This document shows positions 1 through 8,785 of a stretch of 41,979 nucleotides of DNA, piece by piece. The DNA is taken from assembly GCA_033763595.1 (NCBI GenBank), contig JANRKH010000063.1, positions 1 through 41,979 on the forward strand. The letters run 5' to 3'. The notes below the pieces were generated by a model that had not been told where the DNA came from, did no database searches, and worked only from the letters and a program-made list of their open reading frames with translations. Position numbers and translations under genes: made by a program. The DNA comes from JANRKH01 sp033763595. Its GTDB lineage: Bacteria; Pseudomonadota; Alphaproteobacteria; Rickettsiales; Rickettsiaceae. How positions within the stretch are numbered: position 1 is the stretch's first letter; the number at the start of each line of letters is the position of its first letter.

Positions 1-611
1 ATATAGTACAAGACTTGCAGTTAGATGAAGTAAAGAGACTCCGTGGAGTGCGAACAGAACATTTCAAAGAAGATAAAATAAATAGATCAGAAGTTCATAA
101 ATATTACCAAAAAATACTAGATCCATCTTGGACTGAGGAGACTAAAGTAGTAGTAATAGAATATGAGACTAACGATACTGAAGCAACTATAGAACAAAAA
201 ACACAAAAGGAGATGGTAAAGACAAAAATGGAAGAAAATCAGGTGAAGTCAGTAGGATGGAGAGCATGGGTCGGAGATATAGTTGGTCATTGCGAGGAGT
301 TCAATGAGATATACATTTACTACAAACCTAGATTAGCAACTCCAAAAAGCGAAACTCATAAAAAATGGATGATAGATGTTATACTAGAAGAGTCTAGAAG
401 TGTTTGTAAGAAAGTACATTCTGTAAGCAATCGTGTGACAAAAGAAGAAAACCCAGAGTTTATTCAAGATGCAGTGAATCAGGTGTTCAAAAAATACTTA
501 GATCATAATCAAGCAAGGCCAGGATTTATTTTTTTAGCACAAGTTGATCAATTAATGCTACAAGGAAGCACGGATCAGGCATATGAAGATCTATTAGAGA
601 AAATGGAATAA
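1..611 (+). CDS. hypothetical protein, 5' end outside window
   Basis: The frame is open to the left edge of the window (codons for I-V-Q-D-L before the first possible TTG start at 15), so this is probably the 3' part of a longer gene. About 200 residues are visible. They are rich in Glu and Lys, with a Trp/aromatic patch around the segment WRAWVGDIVG and a following IYIYYKPR stretch, and with predicted helical C-terminal half. No signal peptide, membrane segment or known motif was recognised. It lies 36 bp upstream of another unrecognised gene on the same strand, so the two may be co-transcribed. I do not recognise the family; coding is supported by length, codon usage like its neighbours, and a clean stop. 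Confidence 0.6.
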   Translation, partial: IVQDLQLDEVKRLRGVRTEHFKEDKINRSEVHKYYQKILDPSWTEETKVVVIEYETNDTEATIEQKTQKEMVKTKMEENQVKSVGWRAWVGDIVGHCEEFNEIYIYYKPRLATPKSETHKKWMIDVILEESRSVCKKVHSVSNRVTKEENPEFIQDAVNQVFKKYLDHNQARPGFIFLAQVDQLMLQGSTDQAYEDLLEKME

Positions 612-647
612 ACAAAAAGCAGTTACACCGTAAATGAGGATAAGATT

Positions 648-1832
648 ATGCCAAATAATTGTTTTATATTTACAGCTCATGGAAATGTTGCAGTACCTAA
701 AGTATTAATAAATACGGGATATACAGTAGGACTTGCAGTAAGAAGAGATTCTGGGTCAATGTCTATAAACTGGCTTACTCATAATAAAAATATAGCAGCT
801 CTTCTAATAAACAATATAGGAGATCCACCAGATCAAAATATCAAAGGTCTAGATATTCTCAAAAAATCATTTGAAAATTACTTAACAAATGTTGAAGCGC
901 GGTTAGATGAAGTATATGAGCAAATGGAATGGAGGCCAGAAAATACAAAGTGGCAGCATGAATATGATGAAGTTCCGAATATTGAAAATACAGGAGGTCT
1001 AATACCCTGGATATTTGATTATAGATGTTTTTCATCATCAGATCTGATACTGCGCCAGAATAATACGCAGTATAATTTTAGAATATTATTTTCAAAACAC
1101 TTACTTGAGCTCCAGTTCAAATCATATGTGGAGAGAGAGCGAAGTGACTCAGAACGTGACTTACTAGCGTTTTTAAAAGTATCCAAGAACATACCCTTTG
1201 ATTCTTTTATCTTCATAACCCCTATAGGAGATTCTACAGTAACTACAAATATAGTCCTAGAACTTATTAAAAAGATAAAAGTTTCTGGATACTTAGAGAT
1301 TATTGACAATGAAGCAGAAGAGTTAAGCGTAACGGATCTTGATGTACGAATAGAAGACGTACCTAAGTTACAAGATCCTCAAGAGGCAGAAGAGAGAGTA
1401 GCTTTCAATTTTTCATTTCCAGAGGCTTCGGAATCCTACGACCCTGCAACTATTTTTTTTAACTCATGTAGTATTAAACGATTAGAACTAATAGATGAGC
1501 TAAGAGCAGCATTTACTGGTTTTATAGAATTTCTTAGTTCGCAATTTTTAGGTCCTGATCGACCAATCCAGATCCAAGATAGACAAGCCGCACGAAAGCT
1601 ACAGGAAGCAATATTTTTGTTTAATGAGGAAGCGTACTTACGTTCTGAGGCAATAAGACAATTTGACTTAAAAACGCAAAGTGACGAAGAAACTTCGCGG
1701 GACATGGAAGATTTTCTGTTATCTATTCAGCGTGCTGCTGCTGGTTTTGATGAAAATCAAAACTCAGATAGTAGCCTAAGCTCAGAATTAGACTCTACTA
1801 TAGACTTAACTGGTAACGTAGAACGTATATAA
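648..1832 (+). CDS. hypothetical protein (394 aa)
   Basis: An unrecognised 394-residue protein. The start ATG at 648 is preceded by GAGG about 8 bases upstream. The N-terminus (NCFIFTAHGNVAVPKV) is hydrophobic but is not a convincing signal peptide. A second hydrophobic beta-like segment (SFIFITPIGDS) lies near residue 185. The C-terminal third is acidic and Ser-rich, ending in a low-complexity tail. There are no membrane helices or catalytic signatures I can name. It follows the partial gene at 1-611 on the same strand and is followed by a 15-bp-stem inverted repeat at 1849-1897 that could end transcription. A secreted or accessory role is possible but is not shown by the sequence. Confidence 0.7.
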   Translation: MPNNCFIFTAHGNVAVPKVLINTGYTVGLAVRRDSGSMSINWLTHNKNIAALLINNIGDPPDQNIKGLDILKKSFENYLTNVEARLDEVYEQMEWRPENTKWQHEYDEVPNIENTGGLIPWIFDYRCFSSSDLILRQNNTQYNFRILFSKHLLELQFKSYVERERSDSERDLLAFLKVSKNIPFDSFIFITPIGDSTVTTNIVLELIKKIKVSGYLEIIDNEAEELSVTDLDVRIEDVPKLQDPQEAEERVAFNFSFPEASESYDPATIFFNSCSIKRLELIDELRAAFTGFIEFLSSQFLGPDRPIQIQDRQAARKLQEAIFLFNEEAYLRSEAIRQFDLKTQSDEETSRDMEDFLLSIQRAAAGFDENQNSDSSLSSELDSTIDLTGNVERI

Positions 1833-1848
1833 ACTGATTCATAAGCAT

Positions 1849-1897
1849 CTTATACTAAATCTCAAGGATTCAAATAATTCTAGAGATTTTGTATAAG
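1849..1897. repeat. short inverted repeat, reduced R2-type element or bidirectional terminator
   Basis: CTTATACTAAATCTC at 1849-1863 pairs with GAGATTTTGTATAAG at 1883-1897 with one mismatch. The ends match the termini of the R2 family (TACCAAATC...GATTTGGTA) described elsewhere in this window. It may be an internally deleted copy, and it could also act as a transcription terminator between the converging genes ending at 1832 and 1931. Confidence 0.55.
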
Positions 1898-1930
1898 AAA
1901 TTAAAGTGGGGGTCGATATAAGTTGTTTGG

Positions 1931-3985
1931 TTAATCTAGTAGCTTTTGTAATACATTCAGGCTTTTGCTACTTGCAATTATAACAGCTATGCAGGCTTCG
2001 GTTGTAAATATGGCATTTTCTATCTTGGCTCTTGTACTTGAAAGATCTATAGAAAGAGTTTCTTGCGTTGCTTCAGATAAACCAAGGCTTAAATTTCGCA
2101 TTTGCTCCTTTATACCATTGGCAGTGATATCATACGCTGAAGTCAGACTGATTTCTTTGTTTATTTTTTCTTTTAATCCAATAAGAAATAATCCTGCATT
2201 TTGAGCGCTTGATATAGTATCTATGTTTATCTCATTATTACCTGAAGCTATATTCTCCCAGGTCATATCGTTAAGCTTTATTTCCAAAACAGATGTTATG
2301 TCCGGATCTAAAATAAAATTATTATCCTCTGCAGTTCTAAGTGTTTGCTTGATTGCTGATGCGAATCTGCCTCTTTTAATATCACTACCTAGATCAATAT
2401 CTTTATCAAAGAAAAGATCTAACGTATCCCCTGATAAATAATGCGTTAGTCTGAATCTTGAGCAACGCCTAATATTGTACGACGTAGGCAAAGCAGCAGT
2501 GAAATCCTTTTTGTATCCATCTTTGTCAGTTAAAATAACGCTAAAGTAATTATCAGTACAAACAACATTATGTAATCGCAAATCATTAAAATCACTAGAT
2601 GTGAGTATCGCTTTCATGCCATGTACTGACCCGATCGAAGTGCCACTCACTGATATTTCTCCCTCTCTTGTGTCAAGAGCGATAAAGCAAGCTTGCTTAA
2701 AAAAAATTTTTGCAGCATCTTGATTGAAATTAGTGATAAAATTGCTTATGTTTACGCCTGGATTCGTTCTAAAATCTTGAAAAGCCTGAAGATTAAAGGC
2801 AAAAACATTGCCCTTAACAATTTTGCCTGACACATCATTCGATTCTTTTATACAATAAAGTCTATTATCCCTGCCATTTGAAGTTCCTGCATTTTGATTG
2901 AATAAATATCCATTATATCTTTCCGTTCCTATTGTAAAACTGAATTTGCTAAGAACATCTGTAGCATGAGCAGCTGAAGCGGTTCCTCCAATATCAAGAG
3001 CATTTAAATATTGCACCCATATTGCTCTTTTGGCAGTTCCAGCTTCGCTATTTACAAGAGATATGTTACCAAGTTGCCCTGTTATCCCCTCTTTGATTGC
3101 GCGCTCAGTGTCCACTCCTCCGGTTGGTCTACTCACGAAGCTCATTTGAACTCTACCGCTTGTCTGACTTGATGAGCTTATATCGAATGAAGTTAGTTGA
3201 GCAGAATTCATAGACAAATTTGTAAAATCTACCCTATGATCGCCTCTCCATGTAAACTCAAATCTTTTTGGGCTGATATGATCTGAATTAGATAAAGCTA
3301 TAGCTGTGTTTAAAGCCGTGTCTTCTCTGTTGGTCCCTATTAAAATTTGATTCTTACTAATATCAGGATTGTTCGATACAAATGTAAATATTATAGGATC
3401 AGTGCTTGGGCCTATGGTAATTGTATCTCCGTGTATAGCATTACTATTAATATCGATCCGGCCTCTACTATGCTCAAAATTATCCGTTATTGTAGTTAGG
3501 GCTCCTGTTGTAGAAACTTTGGAATTACGAGTTGGGCCTGTTATTTCGATTTTTTTGCCCGTGCCAAAAGAACCATCAAGAAGCTTAATGCCACCATATT
3601 CAGCAGTTTTTGGTATATTCTTAAACCTCTCAAGGCTAATATTAAAAGTTGATTTACAAGATTCCCGGAAGCTAGAGGGCATGGTTGATGCCGCTCTGTT
3701 AGATAAGTCTATTAGTATATCCAATTCATTTTTCATTTGCTCAAGTATACCTATTCTTGTAGTAAGTGCAGCCCCAACTCTTGAGAGACTGCTCACTATA
3801 GATTCATTGGATTTCATGCTCTGAATGTTTTTAAAAGACTCAAGATTTGCAAATATATTTTCTGATGCACTTGCAAATTTGCTATTTCTTGCGAACATTA
3901 TAGCCGAAGTTCTCAAATCCTTAGATGCACTCGCAAGTCCTGCCCTTGCTTGTGCGGATAGTGCATTTTCAATTTTAACGTTCAT
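1931..3985 (-). CDS. flagellin-like protein (684 aa)
   Basis: The two ends resemble bacterial flagellin or the hook-associated FlgL group. The first 145 residues include NALSAQARAGLASASKDLRT, then helical coiled-coil sequence, then ERFKNIPKTAEYGGIKLLDG, the counterpart of the family's T-x-F-N-G-x-x-L-L-D-G. The last 80 residues are a helical D0/D1-like domain ending SLNVLQKLLD, like the family's ...VLsLL end. The centre (about 150-600) is variable and contains a GDTITIG...FTFVS...ILIGTN...DTA motif found in some flagellin central domains. At 684 residues it is longer than most flagellins (roughly 270-500). The canonical R-L-S-S-G-x-R-I-N-S and D-D-A-A-G-L signatures near residue 30-45 are absent. 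No other flagellar gene lies in the window. It could be a genuine filament protein, a hook-junction protein, or a divergent secreted relative. Confidence 0.8.
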   Translation of the reverse strand: MNVKIENALSAQARAGLASASKDLRTSAIMFARNSKFASASENIFANLESFKNIQSMKSNESIVSSLSRVGAALTTRIGILEQMKNELDILIDLSNRAASTMPSSFRESCKSTFNISLERFKNIPKTAEYGGIKLLDGSFGTGKKIEITGPTRNSKVSTTGALTTITDNFEHSRGRIDINSNAIHGDTITIGPSTDPIIFTFVSNNPDISKNQILIGTNREDTALNTAIALSNSDHISPKRFEFTWRGDHRVDFTNLSMNSAQLTSFDISSSSQTSGRVQMSFVSRPTGGVDTERAIKEGITGQLGNISLVNSEAGTAKRAIWVQYLNALDIGGTASAAHATDVLSKFSFTIGTERYNGYLFNQNAGTSNGRDNRLYCIKESNDVSGKIVKGNVFAFNLQAFQDFRTNPGVNISNFITNFNQDAAKIFFKQACFIALDTREGEISVSGTSIGSVHGMKAILTSSDFNDLRLHNVVCTDNYFSVILTDKDGYKKDFTAALPTSYNIRRCSRFRLTHYLSGDTLDLFFDKDIDLGSDIKRGRFASAIKQTLRTAEDNNFILDPDITSVLEIKLNDMTWENIASGNNEINIDTISSAQNAGLFLIGLKEKINKEISLTSAYDITANGIKEQMRNLSLGLSEATQETLSIDLSSTRAKIENAIFTTEACIAVIIASSKSLNVLQKLLD

Positions 3986-4017
3986 AACACATATTTTATT
4001 AAAAATTTACTAATCCT

Positions 4018-4046
4018 AATATGCTACAATTTTACTATTTTGTCAA
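4018..4046 (-). promoter_or_regulatory. possible sigma-70 promoter for the flagellin-like gene
   Basis: On the minus strand TTGACA (4046-4041) is followed after 17 bases by CATATT (4023-4018), 33 bases before the ATG at 3985. The -35 is a perfect match and the -10 is a 4/6 match. No sigma-28 box is visible here. Confidence 0.35.
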
Positions 4047-4196
4047 AATTTCCTTGTTGCATTCAGTATTTTTTTGATATATAGTGGCATTAGAGCGTGA
4101 AACACAAGCTCAAAAATTAAAAAATTAGCTTATTTTAATTGAAACAAATAATACTAATTAGATATAAATTTTTTAACCAATAATACCGAGTATATT

Positions 4197-4637
4197 ATGC
4201 CAAAATCATATGAAATACCCTCTGATGAGCTTTATTTAATGCTTGTTCCTAAAAATGCTAAGGGATACATTAACGCTAGGGCTCGCGATGTGTCCGTAGA
4301 TTTTTACAACGATGTTTTAAAACTGTTCAAGTTTGAACTTTTACAAGCTGTTGTTCATTCGGTTTTCAGTCTTTTTGGAGCGCGCATTAAGCCAGGAGAT
4401 CTTGAAAAACCTTTAATGAATACAAGTAAAGCATTAGATAATTTTTATGAAGTAAGTAAGTATATTGCTGCACCTGGCTCTCATGATGTTGTTACTCTCT
4501 ATGATACACTTGCAAATACGTTCCTTTTTCTCGGAAATGGCATGAATGCTGTTCAGGATTGGATGCATTTTAGTGGTCATGACCTTACGGGCAAGGGAGC
4601 TGATGCGTATGACCCCTTAGATGATTTACGATTGTAA
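4197..4637 (+). CDS. hypothetical protein (146 aa)
   Basis: A 146-residue protein that I do not recognise. It is a soluble, mixed-composition sequence with a helical central part (FYNDVLKLFKFELLQAVVHS) and a C-terminal Asp-rich tail. No signal peptide or transmembrane helix is evident. The ATG at 4197 has only a weak purine stretch (GAG) upstream. It stands alone, divergent from the flagellin-like gene and followed by the palindromic repeat cluster. Codon usage matches the neighbours, so I take it as a real gene of unknown function. Confidence 0.6.
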   Translation: MPKSYEIPSDELYLMLVPKNAKGYINARARDVSVDFYNDVLKLFKFELLQAVVHSVFSLFGARIKPGDLEKPLMNTSKALDNFYEVSKYIAAPGSHDVVTLYDTLANTFLFLGNGMNAVQDWMHFSGHDLTGKGADAYDPLDDLRL

Positions 4638-4719
4638 TCTTACGGTCGAAAATGGGTCTGATGCCTGAATCCCTTCGTTTTACTTGAGAAGACGTAGGCG
4701 TGGTACATAAATACCTTAA

Positions 4720-4877
4720 AACTGGGATCCAGTCAAAGTGTCATCCCCGTGAGTTTTGCATGTCATCCCCTCGAAGGAGGGGATCCAGCAAATATAATCC
4801 TTCTAGATTCCCGCCTCCGCGGGAATGACAAAATAGGGTGCGGGAGTGACAATGGCGGTGTCATCCCCGTGAAAACG
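4720..4877. repeat. palindromic repeat cluster, left of the IS
   Basis: Contains units of the two hairpin types used throughout the window. Type A has an ATCCCCGT or ATCCCCTC arm, a GAAA/GAAG loop and the matching arm. Type B is ATTCCCGC-CTCC-GCGGGAAT followed by atgac. A truncated type-A unit lies at about 4740-4760 and a full A unit follows it. A final A unit is cut by the IS at 4877. The segment 4638-4719 before it shows nothing recognisable. Confidence 0.85.
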
Positions 4878-6118
4878 CATAACTCTCCGAAGTTAAATCA
4901 AAAGAGAAAAGAGGATTTAAACTCGGAAGGGTTATGTCGATATAAAAGTATGATGTCATAAGTAATAGCTCTCCTCAATTGTTCAACAAACTTCTTTTTG
5001 GCAAGTTTAAAACTTTCAATGTTATTCAGCTTTTTAAAAGTTAAAATTAGCAAGGCGGCAATTAATATCATGTAAAATACGACCTTAATACCATTTATAT
5101 CTCTAGACAAAAAATGCTTGGTGTTTAAATACTGCTTAATAAACTTAAAAAACACTTCAATATCCCATCTCATTTTGTAAATCTCAGTCACTTCTATTGC
5201 GGATAAATTAGCTAAATTTGTTAAAAATATTAATTGCTTACCAGTTAATTTATTCCTTGTCTTTATTAACCTAAACTCCTCTTTAATCCAGTGTATATCT
5301 CGACTACGGAGCTGTACAATACAATCTTCCAATAATTCCAATTCTATATTATTAAATCCTTCCTTATTGTTATTTTTTATTACTCTATAATTTGCTTTAT
5401 CATTCAAACGAGTAACAAACTCTATCCCGCTTTGGTTAAACTCTTGAAATGTTTTACGAGCACTAATTCCTCTATCAAAAACTACTATATCTTCCTTAGA
5501 TAATGACGCTTCCTTGTGATAGCTGCTTTTAGCGCAACATCCTCAGCATTATCACTACAATCGGCACCAATACGAACACTATGTGGTAACCCATCGAATC
5601 CTACACTAAACTTTATCTGATTCTTAGTGCCTCCTGAAGCTTTAAATCCACATTTTAATAATTTGCTAGATAAAGTCACTAAAGTCGAATCAAATAGCTT
5701 CACATTCTTACCTTCAGACTCCGGAAGCTCTTTAGCAAAAATTCCTCGTAACTTAGTAAAAATAGCTTCATAATACTTATAATCAATCGCTTTAAGCCGA
5801 TCGGATATTCCGCTTTTACTTGCCTTTATCGCCTTACCTTTATGATATAAAGTAAACTGGTGCCTCTCAAAACTTTCTTCTATACTCCTTAGGCTGATCT
5901 TATCCTCTTCACAAATATTATATAGTAAAATCTGAAATAATGACTGACCGGTCAGCTTATGATTCGGACGATCAACTTTATATTCAGACACAACTTCTTC
6001 AAATAATTTATTTGGTATCTTACTTACCAAATCAGAAAATTTTATTTCCATATAGCTCTCCTAAAAAAAGAAGAACAATATCTCTTATTTCCTGCCATTT
6101 CAACTTCGGACAGTTATG
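4878..6118 (-). mobile_element. IS4-type insertion sequence (1241 bp) with TIRs and 9-bp TSD
   Basis: The left end at 4878 reads CATAACTCTCCGAAGTT and the right end, read inward from 6118, CATAACTGTCCGAAGTT: 17-bp inverted repeats with one mismatch, with partial matching beyond. GTGAAAACG occurs directly at both flanks (4869-4877 and 6119-6127), a 9-bp target duplication. Joining the flanks restores an intact type-A palindrome, so the element inserted into the loop side of that hairpin. It carries one transposase gene in two frames on the minus strand. Confidence 0.9.
4898..6051 (-). pseudogene. IS4-family transposase, split by a -1 frameshift
   Basis: A DDE transposase read in two frames. 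Frame 1 (6051 to about 5530) carries the first catalytic Asp in KLFDSTLVTLSS. Frame 2 (about 5530-4898) carries the second Asp in IVVFDRGISA and the IS4 signature Y-x2-R-x3-E-x6-K in IYKMRWDIEVFFKFIK. The second frame is open from the junction, well before its first ATG at 5407. The shift lies at an A4 run (5527-5530, minus strand). Adding one A, or slipping back by one on CTA-AAA, joins the halves into about 384 residues, the usual length for the family. The stop is within a few bases of the left terminal repeat. It is either a recently broken transposase or one made by -1 frameshifting, and the sequence cannot separate these. Confidence 0.85.
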
Positions 6119-6315
6119 GTGAAAACGGGGATCCAGGAAACATGTCATCCCCTCGAAGGAGGGGATCCAGGGAATATTATCCTTCTAGATTCCCGCCTCC
6201 GCGGGAATGACAGAGAAGAGACGCGGGAATGACAAAAGTGGTAGCGGGAATGAAAGAGAAGGATGCGGGAATGACAATTACGATCACATTGATCTCACGT
6301 AGAAAACGGGGATCC
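6119..6315. repeat. palindromic repeat cluster, right of the IS
   Basis: Begins with the second half of the type-A palindrome split by the IS. Then come another A unit (CCCCTC-GAAG-GAGGGG), a B unit (TTCCCGC-CTCC-GCGGGAA), and four to five half-units of the form GCGGGAATGAC. A degenerate A half-unit (ACGGGGATCC) lies just before the atpG stop. It is part of the same cluster as 4720-4877. Confidence 0.85.
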
Positions 6316-6325
6316 GGGCTATAAA

Positions 6326-7177
6326 TTATGTAGCTTTTGATCCTGCAATCACTTCAATGAGCTCGTTCGTAATTACAGCTTGTCTTGTCCTATTGAGCTG
6401 AAGTGTCAATCTTTTGATCATTTCACCAGCATTTCGAGTTGCCCCGTCCATCGCAGTCATACTCGCAGCCTCCTGGCTCGCCTTACTTTCAAGTAAGGAT
6501 GCAATAATATTTGATTTAATGTAGATTTTTGAAAGAGTGTCAAGTAAATTTTTGCCGTCGAACTCTGTGTTTAGTCTGTTTTGATCTTTGGGTATGGATG
6601 ACAAATCAAGTGGTATAAGCCTATTAGATGCTGGCATTTGCACTAATGCGTTTTTAAATTTGGTAAAATATACTAGAACTTGAGTTGCTGGTTCTTTGGT
6701 AGTTTCATTTTCTATTATATCCAGGACTTTTTTGGATATAATATCATGCCCCTCAGCGCTCGGAATAGTTGATTCTATCTTTGTAATCTTCGATAAGATT
6801 GTCGCTATTTTCTTGCCGATAGCAATTATTTTTGGGTTTCTGTATTTACTTAGGTCTTCTTTTACTTTTTTAAATATATTGCTATTATACGCTCCGCATA
6901 AACCCCTATCTGATCCAAAAACAATTAAAATAGTATTGCTAAACTCGGTCTTTTCTGAAAAAATAGCTGAGGGTATGGTTTTTAGCAATTCATCGCTACT
7001 TACTTCTTGAGCTGAGCTTAACAGCGAGATAATTTTTTGCTTATAACTATCTGCAAGAGCTGCAAAGTTTTTGGACTTGTTTAACTTCGAAGCCGCAACC
7101 ATTCTCATTGCTTTTGTAATTTTTTGCGTTGATTTAACGCTTCTTAACCTATTTCTAAGAGCTTTGAGTCCTGACAT
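6326..7177 (-). CDS. atpG: ATP synthase F1 gamma subunit
   Basis: The central rotor shaft of F1, coupling proton flow through Fo to rotation within the alpha3beta3 head. The 283-residue length is normal. The N-terminal helix SGLKALRNRLRSVKSTQKITKAMRMVAASK is the conserved coiled-coil start with the family signature, followed by the GSDRGLCGAYNSNIF motif. The C-terminus (ASMTAMDGATRNAGEMIKRL...RQAVITNELIEVIAGS) is the second strand of the coiled coil. The ATG overlaps the atpA stop by one base (TAATG), so translation is probably coupled. It is the last gene of the atpHAG cluster. Downstream it abuts the palindromic repeat cluster. Confidence 0.97.
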   Translation of the reverse strand: MSGLKALRNRLRSVKSTQKITKAMRMVAASKLNKSKNFAALADSYKQKIISLLSSAQEVSSDELLKTIPSAIFSEKTEFSNTILIVFGSDRGLCGAYNSNIFKKVKEDLSKYRNPKIIAIGKKIATILSKITKIESTIPSAEGHDIISKKVLDIIENETTKEPATQVLVYFTKFKNALVQMPASNRLIPLDLSSIPKDQNRLNTEFDGKNLLDTLSKIYIKSNIIASLLESKASQEAASMTAMDGATRNAGEMIKRLTLQLNRTRQAVITNELIEVIAGSKAT

Positions 7178-8730
7178 TAAATATTTTCTGATTTAATTTG
7201 AAATTTAGTTAGATGCTCTTCTAAGATTTCGTGTAGAGATTTTTCAGTTAAGTCGCTAATCTTTTTTTCCTCTTCTATTGTTTTATACAATTTTTGGTGC
7301 GACGCTTTGATAGAATTTAGAAGAGATGTTTCAAATTCCTTTACTTGCGATGTTTCAATTTTATCTAAATATCCTTTTACGCCTGCAAATATCGTGATTA
7401 CTTGATCTGTAACAAGATAAGGGGAGCCTTGAGGTTGTTTTAGTAGTTCAACAAGTCTTGAGCCTCTTGTAAGAAGTTTTTTTGTAGATTCATCTAGATC
7501 TGAACCAAATTGCGAAAATGCCTCCATTTCTCTAAATTGAGCTAATTCTAGCTTCATTGACCCTGACACTTGTTTCATTGCTCTAATTTGAGCAGCAGAG
7601 CCAACTCTACTTACAGAAAGGCCTATATTTACCGCAGGTCTTATACCCTTGTAAAATAACTCGCTTTCAAGGAAAATTTGGCCATCAGTAATCGAGATCA
7701 CGTTGGTCGGTATGTATGACGATACATCACCTGCTTGTGTTTCGATTATTGGTAATGCAGTAAGTGATCCCCCGCCCTTTTCATCAGACATTTTGGCCGC
7801 GCGTTCAAGCAACCTAGAATGTATATAAAACACATCACCAGGATAAGCTTCCCTTCCAGGAGATCTTCCCAGTAGTAAAGACATCTGCCTATATGCTACA
7901 GCATGCTTTGATAAGTCGTCGTATATTACAAGAGCATGCATTCCATTATCTCTAAAATATTCTCCAATTGCACAGCCAACATATGGTGCAATAAATTGCA
8001 ATGGAGCAGGATCTGATACTGAGGATGTTACTACTATCGTATAGTCTAGAGCGCCTGCCTCTTCAAGTTGCTTTACAATTCTTGCTATAGTTGATTGCTT
8101 CTGACCTATAGCAACGTAAATACAATAAATTTTGTCGCTTTCACTTGCGCTACTTTTTTGATGAGATGATTTTTGATTAATAATAGTATCAATCGCAATT
8201 GAGGTCCTTCCTGTTTGTCTATCGCCTATTATCAACTCTCTTTGGCCTCTCCCTATTGGTATCAATGCATCAATAGCTTTTATTCCTGTTTGAACAGGCT
8301 CATGTACAGTTTTACGATCTATAATACCTGGGGCTTTGACTTCCACTTTGGATTTGATTTTTGTCTTTATCGCCCCTTTTCCATCAATTGGATTTCCAAG
8401 AGCATCTACTACTCTTCCAAGTAATTCTTTGCCAACTCCTACTTCAAGTATTTTGCCACTTCTTTTGACTACGTCTCCTTGGTTAATTTTAGAGTCATCG
8501 TCCATGATTACAATACCAACCACATCAGGCTCAAGGTTCAAGACCAAACCCTTTGCGCCTGAGCTAAATTCTACGATTTCTCCAACTTGCACGTTCTCAA
8601 GACCAAAAATTCTAGCGGTACCATCTTGGACGTTTACTACCTCTCCTACTTCAGAGAGATTTGCCTTAAAATCTAGGTCTTTTATTTCGCGTTCTATGAT
8701 CTGCGATATTTCTTGTATATTAAATTTCAT
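7177..8730 (-). CDS. atpA: ATP synthase F1 alpha subunit
   Basis: Non-catalytic nucleotide-binding subunit of the F1 hexamer. The 517 residues include the beta-barrel N-terminus, the P-loop GDRQTGRTSIAID at about 169-181, and SVSRVGSAAQ with the arginine that reaches the catalytic site. The P-loop lysine (residue 175, as in E. coli numbering) is Arg, codon AGG at 8206-8208. The family consensus is GDRQTGKT, so this may weaken nucleotide binding at the non-catalytic site. The C-terminal helical domain is complete. The gene lies between a MITE-bearing gap (after atpH) and atpG. The beta and epsilon genes are over 20 kb away. Confidence 0.97.
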   Translation of the reverse strand: MKFNIQEISQIIEREIKDLDFKANLSEVGEVVNVQDGTARIFGLENVQVGEIVEFSSGAKGLVLNLEPDVVGIVIMDDDSKINQGDVVKRSGKILEVGVGKELLGRVVDALGNPIDGKGAIKTKIKSKVEVKAPGIIDRKTVHEPVQTGIKAIDALIPIGRGQRELIIGDRQTGRTSIAIDTIINQKSSHQKSSASESDKIYCIYVAIGQKQSTIARIVKQLEEAGALDYTIVVTSSVSDPAPLQFIAPYVGCAIGEYFRDNGMHALVIYDDLSKHAVAYRQMSLLLGRSPGREAYPGDVFYIHSRLLERAAKMSDEKGGGSLTALPIIETQAGDVSSYIPTNVISITDGQIFLESELFYKGIRPAVNIGLSVSRVGSAAQIRAMKQVSGSMKLELAQFREMEAFSQFGSDLDESTKKLLTRGSRLVELLKQPQGSPYLVTDQVITIFAGVKGYLDKIETSQVKEFETSLLNSIKASHQKLYKTIEEEKKISDLTEKSLHEILEEHLTKFQIKSENI

Positions 8731-8785
8731 TATATCTCCAATAAAAAAATAGATTTACAGTAGTGCTTCACTATTGTTTATACGC

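Noticed and set aside
3986..4100. Sigma-28 flagellar promoter upstream of the flagellin-like gene
   Set aside because: No TAAA with a spaced GCCGATAA box could be found; only a sigma-70-like pair is present.
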